A DNA stretch of 64,000 bases from Sepiola atlantica (taxonomy: Eukaryota; Mollusca; Cephalopoda; Sepiida; Sepiolidae): contig OY744520.1 in assembly GCA_963556195.1 (NCBI GenBank), positions 150,698,107-150,762,106 on the forward strand, written 5' to 3'. Position 1 is the stretch's first letter, and each line of letters opens with the position of its first letter. Of the stretch, positions 57,767 through 64,000 are shown piece after piece. Position numbers and translations under genes: made by a program. The notes beneath the pieces were generated by a model. That model was not told where the DNA came from. It did not search any database and saw nothing but the letters and a program-made list of their open reading frames with translations.

Positions 57767-58913
57767 TTAAATTCTTTTGTAGAAACAAAATAAAACAATA
57801 AATACTGGTGAAGTATCCTTAAAAATATATTTTGGATACTTCATAGGTTGAACAAAAAAGAGCATAGGCACACAGGCAAATTAACAAGAAGACTAATGCA
57901 TTGCGTCTGAAATTGCTAACTGGGTGACTCTATATAAAACGGAGACAAGAGGAAAGAAAACTTATCAGTATTGAAAACTATATAAATTATACGATTAAAT
58001 AACTATGAACTTACATAACCAAAAATGCATGCATAGATTTTGCAACTACCAAGTCTAATCATACAAAAACAGTAAAACTGGTAACAAAATGCTATAAAAG
58101 AAAAATGGGGCGAAAAACAACAACACGGTCTAGAAGTGACCAAATAATCTTCATAGAAAACCCCATGAGAACCGTCTCTTGAATGTAAAACATATATTAT
58201 AACAATAAACTCATATGTAATACCGATTTTAATCATAAGTAGTGAACCATGAATAGGAACTCAAACACAGCCAATAATCGGATGATATATATATATATAT
58301 ACCGATTGGGCAGTCAATTTAGATATTTTGACGACTCGTTTATTTTATGGTTGAATGAGAATCTAGAAAATTGTAATTTTAAAGACCCCCAACAACTTAC
58401 TAGATTGTAGAAGCGAAATTGTAACTAATTGTTTATATAAGATTACCATAACTCGAGAATAACTATATATAACAAATTGAAATAAATTAAAAAAATAGTA
58501 TAATTAAATAAAAAAGTATATAGAAAAATATTTCAATTTGTAACGAATAACAAAATGAATACAAGATAAAACATTCGTCTACGTAGATTTGTTGTTATTC
58601 AGGTGTTCGTAGCTTGATATGCTATGCATTTTGTTTTAAAGTTATTGTATAGTGGACAAAGTCTACTAGGTATACAGTTACAGTTTTTATCTTAATTATT
58701 AGCTCTTTTATTTGGGTGATTGCTTTTTAAGTTTGAGTAAAAACTATTTTAAGTGATAATTATATGTTCGTTTAGGCTGACCGAACATTAATAAGATATA
58801 AAAAAGGTCGATGGCATCAAATCTGAGTAGACAGCCTGATGATTTCATACTGGATTTACACATCGACTCTTGTGTGGAGGTTACCTGCCAAATATATGCT
58901 TTCATGCTAGAAT

Positions 58914-58915
<2 letters not shown>
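57762..58915. other. AT-rich stretch, nothing recognised
   Basis: Short TA tract at 58285-58300. Frames present lack domains. Confidence 0.45.

Positions 58916-58972
<57 letters not shown>
58916..58972. repeat. (CA)n(TA)n microsatellite
   Basis: CA repeat passing into TA repeat. Confidence 0.95.
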
Positions 58973-58977
<5 letters not shown>

Positions 58978-59097
58978 TTATTATATAAACATTTAAAGTT
59001 TCATATAATAAATATTGGCAAATCTCTATCTTATATTGAGCAGTATTGAAAAATGTTGGTGTACGTTCATTTTACTGATATATTAAAACTTGTATAA

Positions 59098-59102
59098 TTA
59101 TA

Positions 59103-59172
<70 letters not shown>

Positions 59173-59395
59173 AGAGAAGATTTTAATCTTTGAAAAGCCT
59201 TCGCTTAAGGAAAGAATAATAAACATCTTTTTACCGTGTTCACTTTGCATTGAACAATCGAAGTTGAAATAGATTTGGCATTCGTACATGTTTATCCCTC
59301 TTCTCTTTATCTTTATAATTGCTCTATCTCGTATATTGAGCTTAAACCATTTCACTATAGGTTATATCTACTAAAAGTATACTTTTAGTTTCATA

Positions 59396-59431
<36 letters not shown>
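59098..59431. repeat. (TA)n at 59098-59170 and 59402-59431
   Basis: Two TA tracts. About 230 bases between them have no recognised feature. Confidence 0.9.
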
Positions 59432-60199
59432 AGCATATCATACCAGTCAAAAGCAATTGGCAACCCTTAAATATGTATTTATCATCATAAGACTATTATT
59501 ATAAATGAAACAATTTAAGCATAGCAATAGTATAGTTTAGTGTACTACTGTTTCATGCGACAGATTAATTGCAAATGCAATAAAAATAAACGAGAAACTT
59601 ATTAACCTTTTGAATGTATAAACACTAATTCTGTCTGCCATAACTGCTTCACAGACTCTAAACATTATTTAAACACAAAGAGAGAACTTATACTGAGAAT
59701 AATAATGTGTACCGTTTAAAAGAGTTGTCAGATGTGAACCGACCTTGGGGTTGTTTTACTCCAATTTTTTGGAAAAGTTCATTCCAAACCACCTCCATAA
59801 CCAAGTGAAATAACGCGCTGTTCTTCTTTGCTTTTAATGAACGTTTGGAAGATAATCTATTCTAATATACCGTATCTTGTTATGATGCATTACATAATAG
59901 ATAGTTTGATTTATTTTGACTTTAACATGGCGCGACTTCCCGATTTTATAATTCAAAAGAGTTCTATAAATCATTGCAGATCCCACCATGTTTTACCTTT
60001 CAAAACATTTACGAACTTAGATATTTGAGCTAACTATTTGAAGTTGTATTAAAACACTTATTACACTGTATTGTATGTTTAAAACTATACAGCTCGGACA
60101 CTAGTTAGTGCATTTACAGTTGCATTTTGGTTCAAATCCCTGGCTAGACATTTTGTTACTACTAGTGCTATCATTTCTCCCATTCCTTGCATGATTAAT
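59432..60199. other. Unassigned stretch
   Basis: No coding, RNA or repeat feature was recognised. Confidence 0.45.
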
Positions 60200-61016
60200 G
60201 TTCGATTTTTTATACTAAACAATGAAGCTAGATGTTTAGGTGTTCAAAAGGATAATTTAACAGTATTTTTCATAAAGAATTTACTTATCCTACTCCCCCG
60301 AAGAAAATGTTTCTCCTAGATACTATAACAGGCTATGATTACGATACGCAGGTTTGAACTAAATAGCATTACACCTATTGTTTTATGACCACCACTTCTG
60401 TGGGTATCCGGTGGTTGATCAACTGAATTAGAGTTCATATAATTTCGTGGCATGAGCTTCCACTAGTCCTATTATTTGACTCTCCTCTTCATTGCCCTGT
60501 TGTATGAAACCAAATTGACCATTCTTCTCATACACTCTCTATATGAGTAATTTTCAATTCATACCCTGATGTACTTAAAGCTTCGTTGTAGTATAGTTTA
60601 TTTTTACTTAATTAGTGTTCATTTTATAAAATTTGGTAATTCTGTCTGATATTGCAGAGACTTTTGTGTTCTTAAGTTGTAGATGGTTATAACTTGTATC
60701 TAAATCGTATGGTTTGGTTTATGGTAAGGCTCGTAAGTATTGTTCGCTAAATCTAATGTGATATCTAAAAGGGTGACCTTACAATAGTTGACATCTATGG
60801 ATATTTTCAAACCAAAATCCCTAAACACATAATGAAGCGTTTTTTTCCTTATCTACAAGTTTCGTCCAGTAGAGTTAACACAAAAATAAAGCATCATCTC
60901 TATATAAACCAAGCGATAACTAATGTGTTTTCTGATACAATTCCAACAAAATGTGAAATCTCACCAGATCAGTCAACTGCGCTATAGCAGCCAATTTCAT
61001 GCTGATGTCAAAATGT
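60200..61016 (-). mobile_element. Penelope-like element copy 2: RT fragment, decayed
   Basis: The minus strand gives [20 protein letters not shown], then GLYRDDALFLC (catalytic box in the same YRDD form as copy 1), LKISIDVNYCKVTLLDITLD, LANNTYEPYHKPNH, YYNEALSTSGYELKI and FFMKNTVKLSF. These are consecutive thumb and connector blocks of the family. Several frame changes and stops are present. Its 5' side is cut at a (TA)n tract (61017), as in copy 1. The GIY-YIG domain was not found. Confidence 0.78.
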
Positions 61017-61017
61017 A

Positions 61018-61056
<39 letters not shown>

Positions 61057-61174
61057 AAAGAGAGAGCGACAGACAGACAGACAGACAGACATACGTGAGG
61101 AAATATATAGAGAGAGAAGAGGAAGAGGGGGTTAGGCACAGCGTTATAGAAATCGGTACGCATACACACACTTG

Positions 61175-61240
<66 letters not shown>
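61017..61240. repeat. (TA)n - GA/CAGA - (TA)n compound tract
   Basis: TA tract 61017-61053, then AAAGAGAGAGCG and five CAGA units, purine-rich sequence, and TA tract 61175-61237 ending at the mariner left end. Confidence 0.93.
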
Positions 61241-61243
<3 letters not shown>

Positions 61244-62472
61244 TTTGGAAAGAAAGAAATGTTGTTTTTGTACAACAGATGTATTTAAACTAAAACATTC
61301 ACATTAGTGTATTTTTAATCTGTACAATAATTTCCCTCATTGTCTATGACTTCTGTCCAACGATGAACTAGCTTCTTGATGCCTTCTTCCAAAAATGTCT
61401 CCGATTTTTTTAGAGATAAACAAATTTTCATAAATGTTATTGTTTAAGTGATGCTGCAGCGAGCAGAAAAGATGATAGTCGGATAGAGAAATGTCAGGTG
61501 AATAAGGCGGATGACGCAAAACTTCCCCAAAACTTCCCAATTGAAACTGAGTGGGTTTTGTTGGGTGAGCTGTCGCGTTATCATGCTGAAGCACTAAACC
61601 CTTCCTATTGAGTAATGCTAGCTGTTTTTGTTTGATATACCAATTCTTAGATCATCCTTCTGCGAACAATATTTTACTGCTGTGATTTTTTGATTAGGCT
61701 CTTGTAACTCATAATGAACCAGTACTCTTATGTCTTACCATAAAGAGAGCATAACCTTCACTGGGTGTAGTCCTTGTTTTGGAACTGGCTGTGAACTTTG
61801 GTTTCGGTCTAAGCATTGTCTTATGCGTTGGCTATATTTGTAAAGAACCCATTTGTCATCTCCGGACAGAATTCTTTGTAAACATGTTTATTGATTATTC
61901 CTGGAAAGCAAATATATGCAAACAATCAATCGTTGTTTTCGTTGAGCGTCGGTTAAATCGTGTGGAACCCAAATTCCAAGTTTTGAAACTTTTCCTAACT
62001 CGTGAAGATATGAAATAATTGTTGTATAGGTTGTATTGAATTGTTGAGCTAATTCTCTGCTGCTAAACTTTGGATTGGCTTCCACAGCGTCTTTAATGCC
62101 GTCTTTATCAATTGATGTTGGTCTTCCCGAATCTGACAGCTTAAAGGCTTCAGAAGAAAATGTTGCAAACCACTGTTGACATTTTAGATCATTCAAAATA
62201 TTTATCCCATAAACAGTCCCACTATTCCTTGTAGCTTCTGACGCTGAGTTTCCTTTTTTAATTCATAGAGCATGCAATGTCTCTGATGTTCCTCAGTAAT
62301 ACCCATCTTTTTACGGCTGATACCGTTTAACTGAATATTTACCAACTAATCACTATACCTGAAAGGTAAAGCAAGTTATTAAGACACCAATTCACAAACA
62401 AGTCTAGAAATGTGTACAACTTAGGAGCTGCAAAGTGATAAAGTAAAAGATACGACATTACTTTCTTTCCAG

Positions 62473-62476
<4 letters not shown>
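61241..62476 (-). mobile_element. Full-length mariner element, inactive
   Basis: Inverted ends CAGTTTGGAAAGAAAGAAAT (left) and CAGACTGGAAAGAAAGTAAT (right, reverse complement) bound 1236 bp, the usual mariner size. Eighteen of the first 21 end bases agree. (TA)n tracts lie on both sides, fitting TA target choice. The transposase is on the minus strand and broken. Confidence 0.9.
61337..62306 (-). pseudogene. Mariner transposase, frameshifted
   Basis: Met at 62306-62304 begins MGITEEHQRHCMLYELKK, the typical mariner N-terminus. A one-base loss near 62255 shifts the frame. The next frame reads CQQWFATFSSEAFKLSDSGR, ELAQQFNTTYTTIISYLHEL and GKVSKLGIWVPHDLT (both HTH parts and the WVPH motif). 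A stop follows at 61890-61888, then LSGDDKWVLY with the first catalytic Asp, another stop after MLSLW, and a shifted frame with LQHDNATAH and PPYSPDISLSDYHLF. I count 33 residues between the last two Asp, one short of DD34D. Confidence 0.9.
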
Positions 62477-62531
<55 letters not shown>

Positions 62532-62595
62532 TTAAACTTCGGTCGACCATATCAATAGAAAACGAGATATAGCTATACATACATACATACATACA
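62477..62595. repeat. (TA)n and (CATA)n microsatellites
   Basis: TA tract 62477-62529 at the mariner right end, and CATA repeats at 62573-62596. Confidence 0.93.
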
Positions 62596-62781
62596 TATAC
62601 ACATATGTAATCTTTATAATTGTGTACACATATGATATCATATTTTTATATTTACTTATACTTTGCTCAATAGAAGTAGTATGAACATAAATATTTGGCA
62701 AATAATCTACACAGGGCATCCATCTTTTATTCCATAGAAAATTATAGGTATATTTTCAAAAGAGAACTATATATATAAATG

Positions 62782-64000
<1,219 letters not shown>

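Overview
This window looks like gene-poor, AT-rich animal DNA, most likely from a cephalopod mollusc (octopus or squid). That is an inference. It rests on dozens of long (TA)n tracts, degenerate tandem arrays, tRNA- and 5S-rRNA-like SINEs, and eroded LINE, Penelope-like and mariner elements that recall cephalopod repeat families. I found no convincing intact host gene. One short candidate first exon with a signal-peptide-like start lies at 38104-38230 (minus strand). Almost every long open frame is an artefact of (TA)n (Tyr-Ile repeats) or of polypurine tracts.

The main find is a group of hammerhead-ribozyme-bearing repeats. In array 1 (about 3030-4092) and array 2 (about 56476-57560), monomers of about 335-350 bp (one of about 450 bp) carry a tRNA-like segment followed 50-60 nt later by a hammerhead motif: CTGATGA, stem II, GAAAC or a decayed form, and a short self-complementary stem III. 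Related single copies lie at 26795-26968, 27030-27180 and 39664-39815. At 26795 and 56476 the upstream part resembles the 5S rRNA internal promoter instead. The layout matches metazoan retrozymes or ribozyme-tailed SINEs. Two Penelope-like fragments at 40740-42112 (reverse transcriptase plus GIY-YIG) and 60200-61016 (reverse transcriptase) are candidate relics of the mobilising machinery.

Region by region: 1-8.7 kb holds microsatellites, hammerhead array 1, a 402-bp MITE-like element (4866-5267) and a 96-bp-arm palindrome (5696-5906). 8.7-12.8 kb holds a 5'-truncated, frameshifted APE-type LINE and then an element with 225-bp inverted ends (11480-12738). 13-22 kb holds a 5S-like relic, a MITE with TA-type ends (13570-13949), microsatellites and a two-copy tandem repeat. 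22.8-26 kb holds two minus-strand copies of one R2/R4-like LINE, with a third at 31.9-32.6 kb.

26.2-31.5 kb holds a GC-richer block, two SINEs, a degenerate mariner, a LINE endonuclease fragment and a 69-bp tandem array. 33.2-34.9 kb holds two unusual tandem arrays. 36.6-45 kb holds polypurine tracts, the candidate exon, Penelope-like copy 1 and a perfect 99-bp-arm palindrome (42803-43022). 46.5-48.2 kb holds U2 snRNA-like and tRNA-like relics. 52.9-54.8 kb is a 1.8-kb TA-rich array. 60-62.5 kb holds Penelope-like copy 2 and a full-length but dead mariner, both abutting (TA)n.

Family assignments come from recognising protein motifs in hand translations. No database search or folding program was run.
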